From NCBI GenBank assembly GCA_019695175.1, contig JAIBAM010000006.1, forward strand, positions 32,699-96,698: a DNA stretch of 64,000 nucleotides. The letters run 5' to 3'. The notes under the pieces are model-generated. The model was not told where the DNA came from, did no database searches, and saw only the letters and a list, made by a program, of their open reading frames with translations. This DNA comes from Bdellovibrionales bacterium (GTDB taxonomy: Bacteria > Bdellovibrionota > Bdellovibrionia > Bdellovibrionales > UBA1609). Within the stretch, counting starts at the first letter, position 1. The number at the start of each line of letters is the position of its first letter. Below are positions 1 through 8,678 of the stretch, one piece after another. A program made the position numbers and the translations under genes.

Positions 1-151
1 AACAAGTCTCTAAATCCGACGCCAGAGAGGCTAAGTCCAGATTTGAGTTCTGCAAAATCATTCGACTTCCCAAGTCCAATGAGACTATTAACATGAGAAG
101 CTGTAACCAGATTTTGTGGCGTTGGTTTTGTTTTTGCTTTGCTAGGGACAT
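1..151 (-). CDS. N-terminal part of an unrecognised gene, cut by the window edge; possibly frameshifted
   Basis: An ATG at 149-151 on the minus strand is preceded by a good GAGGAG Shine-Dalgarno (158-163) five to six bases upstream, and the frame stays open to the window edge. In that frame the product starts MSLAKQKQNQRHKIWLQ and is oddly hydrophobic. The frame two bases on is also open and reads much more like a soluble protein (for example VTASHVNSLIGLGKSND, ending SLSGVGFRDL at the edge). One missing base just after the start codon would join this frame to the ATG. I recognise no family. It may be an intact gene in the first frame, a frameshifted gene, or a sequence error. Confidence 0.4.
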   Translation of the reverse strand, partial: MSLAKQKQNQRHKIWLQLLMLIVSLDLGSRMILQNSNLDLASLASDLETC

Positions 152-458
152 ATTATTCTCCTCAGAAACTTTTTAATTCCTCTGTTCTTTAAAATTAAAA
201 TCCAAGAATCCAGCCAGATTTCGCTACAAGTATAACTTTTTGTTTTTATTAATTATTTTAGAGATTCCAATCTTCTAGACTCTGCAATTCCAACGTCCAA
301 GGTTTAGTCAGTCCTTTAAGGGACCAGCAAAATCCTTACAAATTCCAAAGGGTTTCGTATGGATTACCCAGTGACAGGATTTAGAGACAAAAATCTGTTG
401 CTTTTAAAAGCACTTGGCACAAAGAATGCCCCTTTATTTTAACTTTAAAGAGTTTGCC
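152..458. other. Intergenic stretch, no gene seen
   Basis: AT-rich spacer between the divergent partial gene and kamA, so it should carry both promoters. I see no convincing -35/-10 pair, RNA gene or long repeat. A 27-codon frame opens at the ATG at 359 and closes at 441, but it has no ribosome binding site and no family resemblance. Confidence 0.5.
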
Positions 459-1574
459 ATGAGTCGATTGAAAAATTTAATCAAAACCTGCCCAGAAAAT
501 ATCCTAGCTTCCGATTGGATGAACTGGCACTGGCAACTGCGACATCGTCTGCATCAACCAGATGATTTTAAACCTTATCTTGATTTGACCGCAGAAGAAC
601 TTGGCGCCTTTAAAAATACACAAAAATTATTTAAAATTCAAACCACACCTTACTATGCCTCTCTCGTGAACAGAAAAGATCCCAAGGACCCCATTCGTAA
701 AATACTAGTACCTCACACAAAGGAGTTATCAAGCGGGGCTCAATCCATGTCCGACCCTCTAGGTGAAAGAAGACATTCCCCCTGTCGAAGAGTAGTTCAC
801 CGTTATCCCGATCGAGTTTTATTTTTAATTACAGACACCTGCAGTGTTTATTGCAGATATTGTTTACGCAAATACTTTACAGGAAATGATGAGGCCTTTA
901 TTTCCCCCAAAGAATATCAAGAGGCTCTGAATTATATAAACCAAACTACTTCTATCAAAGAGGTGATTCTTTCCGGAGGAGATCCCATGACCTTGGGGGA
1001 CGCTCGTCTGATTCAAATCCTGACCGACATTCGCAATATAGATCATGTGGAGATCATTCGCATTGCCACCCGAATGCCGGTCGTGTGTCCCATGCGTTTC
1101 ACTCCCGAGCTTTTAAATAAATTACGTTTATTTCACCCTCTCTTTATTATGACTCACTTTAATCACCCCCAGGAAATCTCCTTCGAGTCCGCCCAGACTT
1201 TGGAACTTTTGGTGGACCATGGCTTCCCAGTATTTAACCAAATGGTTTTACTTAGAGGGATCAACAATGATGCCCTTGTTGTTCAGGAACTTTCCCGAAA
1301 GCTCTTAGCCCTCAGAGTAAAACCCTACTATATGTTCCAATGTGATCCCTCTGAAGGTACAGATCATTTTCGCACCTCCATAACGGAGTCCTTACAGATC
1401 CAAAAGGAATTATGGGGTAAAATGTCCGGTCTTGCTATGCCCAATCTCTCTTTGGACATACCTGGTGGAGGTGGCAAAATTGGCTTGGTGCCGGATTTTT
1501 GCACTCATAAATCAAAAGAAAAATGGTCGTTCAAAGGATGGGACGGAATTGAGGGCGACTACATCAACCCTTAA
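459..1574 (+). CDS. kamA: L-lysine 2,3-aminomutase, radical SAM/PLP enzyme
   Basis: It converts L-lysine to L-beta-lysine using S-adenosylmethionine, a [4Fe-4S] cluster and pyridoxal phosphate. The radical SAM motif CSVYCRYC places cluster cysteines at about residues 128, 132 and 135. The PLP lysine lies in PGGGGK at about residue 340. The two aspartates that bind the lysine substrate in clostridial KamA are both present (CDPSEG and LDIPGGGG). This favours a true lysine aminomutase over EpmB, the EF-P modification homologue. The chosen ATG follows AAAGAG with six bases' spacing. Upstream starts at TTG 414 and ATG 426 are possible but lack a binding site. It stands alone, with a convergent lipoprotein gene downstream. 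No EF-P-modifying ligase is visible nearby, so the use of beta-lysine is unknown. Confidence 0.9.
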   Translation: MSRLKNLIKTCPENILASDWMNWHWQLRHRLHQPDDFKPYLDLTAEELGAFKNTQKLFKIQTTPYYASLVNRKDPKDPIRKILVPHTKELSSGAQSMSDPLGERRHSPCRRVVHRYPDRVLFLITDTCSVYCRYCLRKYFTGNDEAFISPKEYQEALNYINQTTSIKEVILSGGDPMTLGDARLIQILTDIRNIDHVEIIRIATRMPVVCPMRFTPELLNKLRLFHPLFIMTHFNHPQEISFESAQTLELLVDHGFPVFNQMVLLRGINNDALVVQELSRKLLALRVKPYYMFQCDPSEGTDHFRTSITESLQIQKELWGKMSGLAMPNLSLDIPGGGGKIGLVPDFCTHKSKEKWSFKGWDGIEGDYINP

Positions 1575-1630
1575 GAAGGTTTACCGAAAACGATCGAAGT
1601 TCCAAACACGATCGAAAACATAAGCCCTTT

Positions 1631-2185
1631 TTACTCCATGGTTTTACGACCCTTTAGTTTGGGGATTCCGGGGCTCTTTGGCTCTTGACTCAGCGATTTA
1701 TTTTTTGTTTTAAGTGTCCCAGGCTCTGCTGTCTCAGCAGTTTTTGTGTTTTGCAAAGTGTAATAAGCTGTAGCTCCATATCGACCGTTTTCGGTAAAAG
1801 CCATTGCCTTTAAATAAACTCTCACTTTCCCCATAGATTTTAATTTTAACCTGACCACTCTTTGTAAAGCTTGACCGGGTACAGGGAGCGACAGGTTTTC
1901 CTCTTGTTGTTGGCCTTCTATCAACTGAATGTTTGGTGAAAATGTCCAATGCAATTGCAATAGTTCAATGGATTCACCACTTTGAATGGTCCCATTTAAG
2001 GTGAACTCATCCCCAGCCCCTTGAGGATCGGATCCCTCCAGTTCCAAGTTCACCGTCAAATCACCACGAACTTTTTGCGTCATTTTAATTTTTTCAATTT
2101 TTTCAATTTTTTTTGCCTCAGAAGAGCAATAAACTAAAATTATTGATAAGCTCAGCAATAACATCACGGCAGAGCGGCTGGACAT
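1631..2185 (-). CDS. Putative lipoprotein or exported protein
   Basis: A 184-residue protein with a hydrophobic N-terminus ending in LVYCSSEAKK. The tyrosine before the cysteine makes this an imperfect lipobox, so it may be a lipoprotein or simply exported. A short charged linker of KIEKIEKIK repeats follows, then a probable beta-sandwich region and a low-complexity lysine-rich tail. Its start lies 22 bases inside the end of the upstream metalloprotease gene, so the two are almost certainly translated from one transcript and may act together at the cell surface. I do not recognise the family. Confidence 0.7.
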   Translation of the reverse strand: MSSRSAVMLLLSLSIILVYCSSEAKKIEKIEKIKMTQKVRGDLTVNLELEGSDPQGAGDEFTLNGTIQSGESIELLQLHWTFSPNIQLIEGQQQEENLSLPVPGQALQRVVRLKLKSMGKVRVYLKAMAFTENGRYGATAYYTLQNTKTAETAEPGTLKTKNKSLSQEPKSPGIPKLKGRKTME

Positions 2186-3957
2186 AAATCACTCCCATTA
2201 AGTTGCAGTTCATAATTGACTGGAGTCCCAATCACTCCAGAAACATTTGCTTTTACATTAATTAAATACTTTCCTGCGGACAAACTTTTAGTGATCGTTT
2301 CGGTTTCAGAAGTTGCCGCTGAACTGTCGGGTGAATGAACGCTGGATGCCACAATATCGCTGGCGTTACCGATCCTTGCATCTTCGTCATAGAGGTACAA
2401 ATCCAAATTAGCTTCGGTTCCAATACCGTTTTGATCGGAATAATTTAAAGTCAGAGTCACTGTTTGCACAGAAGTGATCCGCAAATATAAAAAATCATTG
2501 TTATACAATAAATCAGATCCATCAGTGGCTGTTACCCCTGGTGACATACTATAAGTACAGCTTCCTGAGTTGGTTACATATTGACCGTAATCTGTGCTGT
2601 TCGCCAAGTGGCGTTCCATTGTTTGTAAAGGAGCCCAATTGGTTCCGAAAGTACTTTGAAACAAATGTAGCAAGCCAATTTGTTTAAAACCGGCTGAGGA
2701 TTTCTTCCATCCATCGCTACTATTTAGGGAGTACCAAATCTCATTGAAAGTATTTGATACATTATCCACAGCCGCATGAATCGTGTCCACATTCGTATCA
2801 ATTGTGTCCCACAACATCCGGGTCACAGAAAACTCGCGGAAATTTCCCTCTCCCGCATTTTGTGGAGTGTCGTATCCTGAGGTTTGGTTTTCCAAATCCA
2901 CATCAAAAAATAAACTCGTTTTTGCACAAGTATTGTTTCCCTGCCCATCCACATTCCCTTCCGTATCCACATAGTAAGGATCATTACGAACGGCGGCTTG
3001 GAAAAAATTCCCCCATCCCTCACTCCAAGCCAATCGAGGATCTATAACTTTATCTCCCGAATGGGAACCACCAGGCGAGTCTGTAGTAAAATAATTGTCC
3101 TCCAAAAAATGACCATACTCATGAACAATAACAGAGTTATCAAAGTGATCCGTATCTGAATTATTCACATCCTCATCGATTCCCCCCAAAATAAAGATAC
3201 GATTGTATCCAGGTAAATAGTAACTACTTCCTGAAGTGCCGCCCTGATATTCAGCAGGGTTAAAACCAGGTTTCCAGTAGGCTGTCACTTTGGGAGCCAC
3301 AGTAAAATCAAGACATCCGGTAAAGGTTCCACTGCAATTGCCCACTTGCGCCCTTAAATAAATATTAGCTTCCAAGATTTGATCGAAAATATTAAAGGCC
3401 CCGCCGAGGACCTCAGGACCGTCAACTGTGGCGTTCATGGTTGAGGCTGTTTTGTCACTATCAGGAGTCAAGTTGGTTGAGAGACTATAAGTATTGTTGA
3501 GTCTAGGATCATCATAAACATAGGCCCTAACATTAGTTGTATTGCCCCTGGCATTTACCGTGATCGTCAAAGCTCCAGTACCTTGGGGAATCACAAAGGT
3601 GTAGTGGCCACTCCCATCTGTTTCTGTACATTGAACTAGATTTCCCGAAGCATCCTTCACATTGACTTCAGCATAGCGTATGGGTCGAGCGGAGCCAGCG
3701 GCCCCAAGCCCTCCACAACCGGTAAAAAAAGGTTCACGCCTTTGAAAGGTCGCATCACCTTGAATGGTTACCGTTGTTCCTGAATAAGTGGTTTTACTGG
3801 CCTCACCGCAATAGGAAACTTCCGGACCCATATAAGTTGGAATGTAATCATCACCAGAAATAATAGTTGTTTCCTTGATCCCACAAGCAGAAAGTAAAAC
3901 CCCAAGCAGTAGGATCCAGATGTTACTAAGACAATAGCCTATTCTCTTGTTGTCCAT
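2164..3957 (-). CDS. Secreted lipoprotein, HExxH zinc metalloprotease
   Basis: A 597-residue protein with a clear lipoprotein signal (LLLGVLLSACG), so it is probably anchored in the outer membrane. Residues of about 60-150 look like a carboxypeptidase-regulatory-type beta domain. The catalytic motif is VHEYGHFLE at about residue 280. LAWSEGWGNFF follows about 30 residues later and offers the third zinc ligand, a glutamate, as in gluzincins. The C-terminal 110 residues resemble the pre-peptidase C-terminal (PPC) domain. Many cysteines suggest a disulphide-stabilised exoprotein. Substrate is unknown. It overlaps the downstream lipoprotein gene, indicating an operon. The peptidase fold is well supported by the motif pair; the exact family is not assigned. 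Confidence 0.8.
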   Translation of the reverse strand: MDNKRIGYCLSNIWILLLGVLLSACGIKETTIISGDDYIPTYMGPEVSYCGEASKTTYSGTTVTIQGDATFQRREPFFTGCGGLGAAGSARPIRYAEVNVKDASGNLVQCTETDGSGHYTFVIPQGTGALTITVNARGNTTNVRAYVYDDPRLNNTYSLSTNLTPDSDKTASTMNATVDGPEVLGGAFNIFDQILEANIYLRAQVGNCSGTFTGCLDFTVAPKVTAYWKPGFNPAEYQGGTSGSSYYLPGYNRIFILGGIDEDVNNSDTDHFDNSVIVHEYGHFLEDNYFTTDSPGGSHSGDKVIDPRLAWSEGWGNFFQAAVRNDPYYVDTEGNVDGQGNNTCAKTSLFFDVDLENQTSGYDTPQNAGEGNFREFSVTRMLWDTIDTNVDTIHAAVDNVSNTFNEIWYSLNSSDGWKKSSAGFKQIGLLHLFQSTFGTNWAPLQTMERHLANSTDYGQYVTNSGSCTYSMSPGVTATDGSDLLYNNDFLYLRITSVQTVTLTLNYSDQNGIGTEANLDLYLYDEDARIGNASDIVASSVHSPDSSAATSETETITKSLSAGKYLINVKANVSGVIGTPVNYELQLNGSDLCPAALP

Positions 3958-4052
3958 GCTGGACTTATCGACAGAACTGGTGGGCTATTTTATGACTTTT
4001 ATCGAGGACTTAAAAAAATATTATGGCCTTTCTGCGTCAATGCTTATAATTG

Positions 4053-4097
4053 AGAGTCTGTTCGGAAATGATGCAATATATGGGGAACAACTGAACA
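4053..4097. repeat. Dispersed intergenic palindromic repeat, shortened copy (R1)
   Basis: Reads AGAGTCTGTTCGGAAATG, then ATGCAATAT and GAACAACT, matching both ends of the full copy at 40014-40070 but lacking its centre. It lies between divergent genes. It is related to the copies at 13395 and 58483. Confidence 0.5.
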
Positions 4098-4123
4098 TTT
4101 TTAAATTGTAACAAAATAGAACA

Positions 4124-4423
4124 ATGAAAAACCAAAGTGAACAAATAGAAAAAGGATTTAACTCAGACATTATGGTTAATGGGATTCCTTATCATATTCA
4201 AACCGAAGACTGGGGTCGGCAAAACCCCTTTTTTGTGAGTCGAGTTTTTTCCAATGGAGCTGTAATTAAAAGCATTAAAATGCCCTACTCGACCCTACTC
4301 AGCAAAGGAGCTCAGGCCGACCAGGAAGAAGTTCGTTTTGCCCTTCGCTGTCAACATGAACAAGTTCTAGACCTTCTGGTTTCTGGTCAATTAATCAATT
4401 CCATGCCTACAATAAAAAGGTGA
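4124..4423 (+). CDS. Conserved-type hypothetical protein at the head of the ftsEX operon
   Basis: A 99-residue soluble protein with no signal peptide or membrane segment. Its central stretch (NGIPYHIQTEDWG) and regular alternation suggest a small alpha/beta domain. Its stop codon overlaps the GTG start of ftsE by four bases, so the two are translationally coupled. No Shine-Dalgarno is visible before its ATG, which follows an A-rich stretch. I do not recognise a family; the coupling suggests a role connected with division or the FtsEX complex, which is inference. Confidence 0.75.
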   Translation: MKNQSEQIEKGFNSDIMVNGIPYHIQTEDWGRQNPFFVSRVFSNGAVIKSIKMPYSTLLSKGAQADQEEVRFALRCQHEQVLDLLVSGQLINSMPTIKR

Positions 4424-5082
4424 TTTCTTTTTTACATACTTACAAAGTTTATCAAGGCAATGTGATTGCCCTTAGGGATGTTTCCTTACAAGTTGATAAG
4501 GGAGAATTTGTTTATCTCACCGGCCCCAGTGGCGCCGGAAAGACCACCCTTTTTCGACTTCTCTCCGCTTACGATCGCTGCAGTTCGGGACAAATTACTG
4601 TGGCCAACTACAACCTCAATAAAATCAAACCCCATGATATTCCCAAATTCCGTCGCAGCATTGGAGTGGTTTATCAAGATTTTAGACTTTTAAAAGATCG
4701 CAATATCTTCGCCAATGTGGCCTTGCCCTTACAAGTTCAAAGTGAGTCACAACACTTGATTCAATCTCGTGTTTCCACTCTTCTCGAACAAGTTGGACTT
4801 ATGGCGAAATCCCATTTTTATCCTTCTCAGCTTTCTGGTGGAGAACAACAAAGAGTGGCCATAGCTCGAGCCCTCGTTCATCAGCCCTCCATTGTGATTG
4901 CTGATGAACCCACGGGAAATTTAGACAGTGATTTAAGTCGAGAAATTATGAATTTATTTGATCAAGTCAGTGCTCAGGGAACAACTGTTTTTATTGCAAC
5001 CCACGATCAGGAGTTGATTCGAACTAAAGCACGACGGGTGGTGAGAATCCAAAGTGGCTCCATTCTTCGAGATGAAAAATGA
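4420..5082 (+). CDS. ftsE: Cell-division ABC transporter ATPase FtsE
   Basis: A 220-residue ABC ATPase, the normal FtsE length. Walker A is GPSGAGKTT at residues 35-43, the ABC signature LSGGEQQRVAIARAL begins near 138, and Walker B is IVIADEPTGNLD near 158. With FtsX it forms the inner-membrane complex that uses ATP to switch on periplasmic murein hydrolases at the septum. The start is GTG, overlapping the preceding stop. The stop overlaps the ftsX start (ATGA), which is the conserved arrangement of this pair and separates it from other small ABC ATPases such as LolD. Confidence 0.95.
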   Translation: MISFLHTYKVYQGNVIALRDVSLQVDKGEFVYLTGPSGAGKTTLFRLLSAYDRCSSGQITVANYNLNKIKPHDIPKFRRSIGVVYQDFRLLKDRNIFANVALPLQVQSESQHLIQSRVSTLLEQVGLMAKSHFYPSQLSGGEQQRVAIARALVHQPSIVIADEPTGNLDSDLSREIMNLFDQVSAQGTTVFIATHDQELIRTKARRVVRIQSGSILRDEK

Positions 5083-5984
5083 TTTTTTGGTTCAACCAAT
5101 ATATTTTAAGAACCTGGAAAGAACATACCTCACTCCAACTAATGACCTTGGTTGTTTTGTCCGCCACTTTCACGATTTTCAGTGGATTTTTATTTATAAG
5201 ATCCAATTTGTCCTCATTGTTAACCCAATGGGGGGATCAAGTGCAGATCACTATTTTCTTAAAAGATGAAATTAAAAAGGACGAGCTTTCGGCGATCAAA
5301 AGTGTCCTTTTAGAAACTCCAACCCTCACTAAAACAAAATATGTTTCTAAGGTTGAAGCCACACAAAATTTTATAAAACAAATGGGTCATTATTCTTCTC
5401 AGCTACTGACAGATCCAGAGTTTGCCAACCCATTACCCGCCAGTTTGGAAGCTCAAGTCACGCAATACTCTGAACTCCCCCGACTGGTCTCGCAATTGAT
5501 CCCATTACCTGGGGTTGAGGATGTTTCCTATGGGCAAGGATGGATTGAAAACTACACTTCCTTTACCCAATTGTTTTCCCAAATAAGTTTAGGTTTAATT
5601 CTTCTTTTACTTGGGGGAGGCCTACTCATAATCGGCAACGTCATTCAACATTCCATCATTCAACGTCGTGAAGAAATCGAGGTCCTTGAGTTAGTGGGTG
5701 CCACAAGGCTCTTCATTCAACTTCCATTTATCATTAATGGAGCTTTGTTGGGATTTTTGGGCGCTGTTTTTGGTGTCTTGATCCTAAGTGGCTTGTATCT
5801 ATGGCAACAAAGTACTATGGGAACCACTTTGATTTTTGGGGGTGCGGGAATTAAACTGCAATTTCTCTCCCTCTTAGAAATCGTTACACTGCTGGCCTTG
5901 GGGCTCTGGTTTGGAGCCTTTGGATCCTTTTTATGCATTCGAAAATTCAATCATGGCTGGTCCGCATCTGAGGCCCACTCGTGA
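5079..5984 (+). CDS. ftsX: Cell-division membrane protein FtsX
   Basis: A 301-residue permease-like protein. One membrane segment lies near residue 20-45, followed by a periplasmic domain of about 130 residues. Three more membrane segments form the FtsX/MacB-type core; the conserved region around HSIIQRREEIEVLELVGAT is the coupling helix that contacts FtsE. The periplasmic loop recruits and activates an EnvC-type protein, and just such a gene follows. It overlaps ftsE by four bases. Confidence 0.93.
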   Translation: MIFWFNQYILRTWKEHTSLQLMTLVVLSATFTIFSGFLFIRSNLSSLLTQWGDQVQITIFLKDEIKKDELSAIKSVLLETPTLTKTKYVSKVEATQNFIKQMGHYSSQLLTDPEFANPLPASLEAQVTQYSELPRLVSQLIPLPGVEDVSYGQGWIENYTSFTQLFSQISLGLILLLLGGGLLIIGNVIQHSIIQRREEIEVLELVGATRLFIQLPFIINGALLGFLGAVFGVLILSGLYLWQQSTMGTTLIFGGAGIKLQFLSLLEIVTLLALGLWFGAFGSFLCIRKFNHGWSASEAHS

Positions 5985-6009
5985 CAACAAAAAAGCAAAT
6001 GGACCCTTC

Positions 6010-7140
6010 ATGAAATATTTTTTAGTCCTTATGATTGTTTCATGCTGGGGCAGTGAAAACAGCAAAGCCAATGATGACCTTTATCAAAAAACAGCTCAAC
6101 AATTTCAGCAAGTCAAAGAAGACCTTTTAAAAACTGAAAGTACGCAGCGGGAAATTTTAAGTTCGCTTTATTTAATCAATCAAAAAATGAAAGGTCTCTC
6201 CCGCCACAGAGATCGTATGACCAACCGTTTATTTGCTTCCCAAGCAGATGCCTCACTCATCGCACAGCAAGTGGTTCGACTGGAACGACAACTGGGATCA
6301 CAAAAACAAATTTTACGCAAACGCTTAAGAGGGCTTTATTTATTTAGCGGACCTAGTGTTTTAAGAACTCTTTTTTCGTCTCAAAGTCCGACCCAACTGG
6401 ATAAAAATTTTAAATTTCTTAAAATACTTACGGAACGAGATTATCTCTTATTTAAAGATTATGAAAAAACTTTTCACACTTACCTCAGCAAAAAAAATAA
6501 ACTCACTCAACAGGTCCGAAGACTGACCCAACTACAAAAAGGTTTAAAGTCCAAAGAAACTGAAATCATAAATGAACAAAAGAAAAAACAAATTTTATTT
6601 TCTAAAAATGCGGACGCAAAAGAAAAACACTTGCAACAACTTTTAGAAATTAGAAAAAAGCAAAAAAACCAAATCGTCCCTGATCATAAAAATGGAGAAT
6701 TCTCCACGGCTTTTTTTGAACAACGGGGTTCACTCGAACCCCCCGTTGAAGGTAATGTTGCTAAACATTTTGGATTCATTCAAGACCCCAAAGATCATTT
6801 TCGCTTGGCTCACAAAGGTCTCTTTTACCAAACAGTCAAAAATGCCCCCGTTCAAAACCCCTTCCAAGGTCGGGTCGCCTTTGTGGGAAAAATCCCGGGT
6901 TATGGTGACACTTTGATCTTGGATCATGGTGATCATTATTATACCATCTACGGCCATTTAACTTCGGCATTTGTTAAAGCCAATGAATCCATTGCCGCGG
7001 GAAAAATCGTGGGAACAGCCGGTGGAAAATCCCCTCTCTTTGGCACAGGACTCTATTTTGAAATTCGTCATTTTTCTGATGCAGTTGACCCAGAACCTTG
7101 GCTTCGAAATAATCAATGGAATAAGACCAACAAAATTTAG
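6010..7140 (+). CDS. envC: EnvC-like murein hydrolase activator (degenerate M23/LytM)
   Basis: An exported protein with an N-terminal signal, about 200 residues of coiled coil, and a C-terminal LytM domain. The LytM active site is degenerate: the usual HxxxD is replaced by HKGLF, as in EnvC. The C-terminal motif FEIRHFSDAVDPEPWL matches the EnvC pattern. It is therefore likely to activate amidases instead of cutting peptidoglycan itself, under control of FtsEX encoded just upstream. The signal contains IVSC, a passable lipobox, so lipid anchoring is possible. I chose the ATG at 6010 because it directly precedes the hydrophobic signal; ATG 5954 and TTG 5911, inside ftsX, are alternatives. Confidence 0.88.
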   Translation: MKYFLVLMIVSCWGSENSKANDDLYQKTAQQFQQVKEDLLKTESTQREILSSLYLINQKMKGLSRHRDRMTNRLFASQADASLIAQQVVRLERQLGSQKQILRKRLRGLYLFSGPSVLRTLFSSQSPTQLDKNFKFLKILTERDYLLFKDYEKTFHTYLSKKNKLTQQVRRLTQLQKGLKSKETEIINEQKKKQILFSKNADAKEKHLQQLLEIRKKQKNQIVPDHKNGEFSTAFFEQRGSLEPPVEGNVAKHFGFIQDPKDHFRLAHKGLFYQTVKNAPVQNPFQGRVAFVGKIPGYGDTLILDHGDHYYTIYGHLTSAFVKANESIAAGKIVGTAGGKSPLFGTGLYFEIRHFSDAVDPEPWLRNNQWNKTNKI

Positions 7141-7151
7141 AGGAGCAATCG

Positions 7152-8654
7152 ATGAAAAAAGATTTTTTTTCCAATCTAAAAAGGCACAGTAAAAAAATCA
7201 TTTTTACCAGCCTATTCCTCTTTGCTTTGTTAGCTTCCCAATGGAAAGCTCTTCATGCAGAAGTTAAAGAAAGATACGGGGATTTACAACTTTTTGCTAA
7301 AGTCCTTAATCTTGTTCAACAGTATTACGTGGAAGAGGTGGATCTTAAAAAGCTGATTTATGGTGGAATCAAAGGTCTCTTGCAAGTTTTAGATCCTCAC
7401 ACCAGTTTTTTGCCTCCGGATATATTTAAAGAGTTCGAATCCGAAACTAGTGGTGAATTTGGTGGTCTTGGAATTGAAATCACCATTCAAAAAGGAGTTC
7501 TTACCATCATTTCACCTATCGAGGACACTCCAGCATGGAAAGCAGGAATAAAGGCTGGCGATAAATTGATCGAAATCAATGGAGAATCCACAAAAGGTAT
7601 GAGTTTGGCTGAAGCCGCTCAAAAAATGAAAGGAAAGATGAATTCGACCACAAACTTGGGAATATATCGAGAGGGATTTGATAAACCAAAAATATTTTCT
7701 ATCACCAGAGCCAAAATAAAACTCAAATCAGCCAAATACACCGACCTAGAGGATGGGTTTGCCTATGTCAAACTCACCAGTTTTATCGAAAACTCTTATA
7801 ATGATTTAGAAAAAGCCATTAAAGTCCATAATGAAAAATATAAAAAAATGACCGGTCTTGTTCTAGATCTTAGGCGCAATCCCGGTGGACTCTTAGATCA
7901 AGCCGTTAAAATCAGTGATCTCTTTTTGAATGAAGGAATTATCGTCAGCACCATGGGGCGGAGTAAAAAAGAAAAAGAAGTTCTCTATGCCAAAAAAAGT
8001 GACACCTTGCCCTTTTTCCCAATGATAGTACTTATTGATGAGTATTCTGCCAGTGCCAGCGAAATCCTCGCCGGAGCTTTAAAAGACAACAAAAGAGCCT
8101 TACTTATGGGGCAGAGGAGTTTTGGTAAGGGCTCTGTACAGCAAGTTATAAAACTGGGCGACGGCTCAGGTCTTAAGCTAACCGTGGCACGGTATTACAC
8201 ACCCAGTGGTCGATCGATCCAGGCCGAAGGAATTTCACCTGATATTCTCATCGATGATTTGAATACAGAAGTTTTAGAACAGGCCCAAGAAAAAAAGCGA
8301 GTTCGTCGAGAACAAGACATTCAAGGACACCTCCTCGGTGAAGCTGAAGAAGAAACTGTGAAGAAAAAAGGTAAGGTTACAGAAAACAACGGGAAAGAAA
8401 AAATGCAAATCTGGTGGAATGGCGATGGTGACGAAACTGAGACCAAAAAAGCTTATACCGCCAAAGAAAAGCTTTTCCATGAGGACTTTCAAGTAGCTCA
8501 AGCGTACAACTATCTTAAGGCTTGGAATACCTTAAATGGCTTAAAACCCATTGAACCCCAACAAAAAGAAACCCTCGCGAACCCTACCAACCCTGCAAAC
8601 CTTACCAACCCTACAAACAAAACCAAAGAGCCACGGGCTTCTAAGCAAAAATAG
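7152..8654 (+). CDS. ctpA: Carboxyl-terminal processing protease, S41 family
   Basis: A 500-residue periplasmic serine protease. A signal or anchor helix at residues 18-36 is followed by the tail-specific N-terminal region, a PDZ domain (about 95-175, with GGLGIEI and AGDKLIEINGES) and the S41 catalytic core. The nucleophile serine is in YSASASE and the general-base lysine lies 25 residues later in SFGKGSV. GAGGAG precedes the ATG by a normal spacing, and the gene is 11 bases from envC, so it belongs to the ftsEX operon. CtpA-type proteases trim periplasmic proteins, including murein hydrolases. The C-terminus is charged and ends in a short NPTN-type repeat encoded by degenerate CCCTACCAA-like repeats. 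Confidence 0.95.
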   Translation: MKKDFFSNLKRHSKKIIFTSLFLFALLASQWKALHAEVKERYGDLQLFAKVLNLVQQYYVEEVDLKKLIYGGIKGLLQVLDPHTSFLPPDIFKEFESETSGEFGGLGIEITIQKGVLTIISPIEDTPAWKAGIKAGDKLIEINGESTKGMSLAEAAQKMKGKMNSTTNLGIYREGFDKPKIFSITRAKIKLKSAKYTDLEDGFAYVKLTSFIENSYNDLEKAIKVHNEKYKKMTGLVLDLRRNPGGLLDQAVKISDLFLNEGIIVSTMGRSKKEKEVLYAKKSDTLPFFPMIVLIDEYSASASEILAGALKDNKRALLMGQRSFGKGSVQQVIKLGDGSGLKLTVARYYTPSGRSIQAEGISPDILIDDLNTEVLEQAQEKKRVRREQDIQGHLLGEAEEETVKKKGKVTENNGKEKMQIWWNGDGDETETKKAYTAKEKLFHEDFQVAQAYNYLKAWNTLNGLKPIEPQQKETLANPTNPANLTNPTNKTKEPRASKQK

Positions 8655-8678
8655 ACCAAATTTTATTTTTGCTTAGAA
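8639..8678. terminator. Bidirectional Rho-independent terminator between ctpA and the converging gene
   Basis: A perfect 15-bp inverted repeat (8639-8653 and 8664-8678, beginning TTCTAAGC) around a 10-base loop. It is A-rich at the base of one arm and T-rich on the other, so it can terminate in both directions. It overlaps the last codons of ctpA and of the converging gene, so both genes end inside the hairpin. Confidence 0.8.

Noticed and set aside
8576..8625. Tandem repeat at the end of ctpA as a phase-variation tract
   Set aside because: The CCCTACCAA-type units are degenerate, few, and in-frame, so slippage would not switch the gene off.
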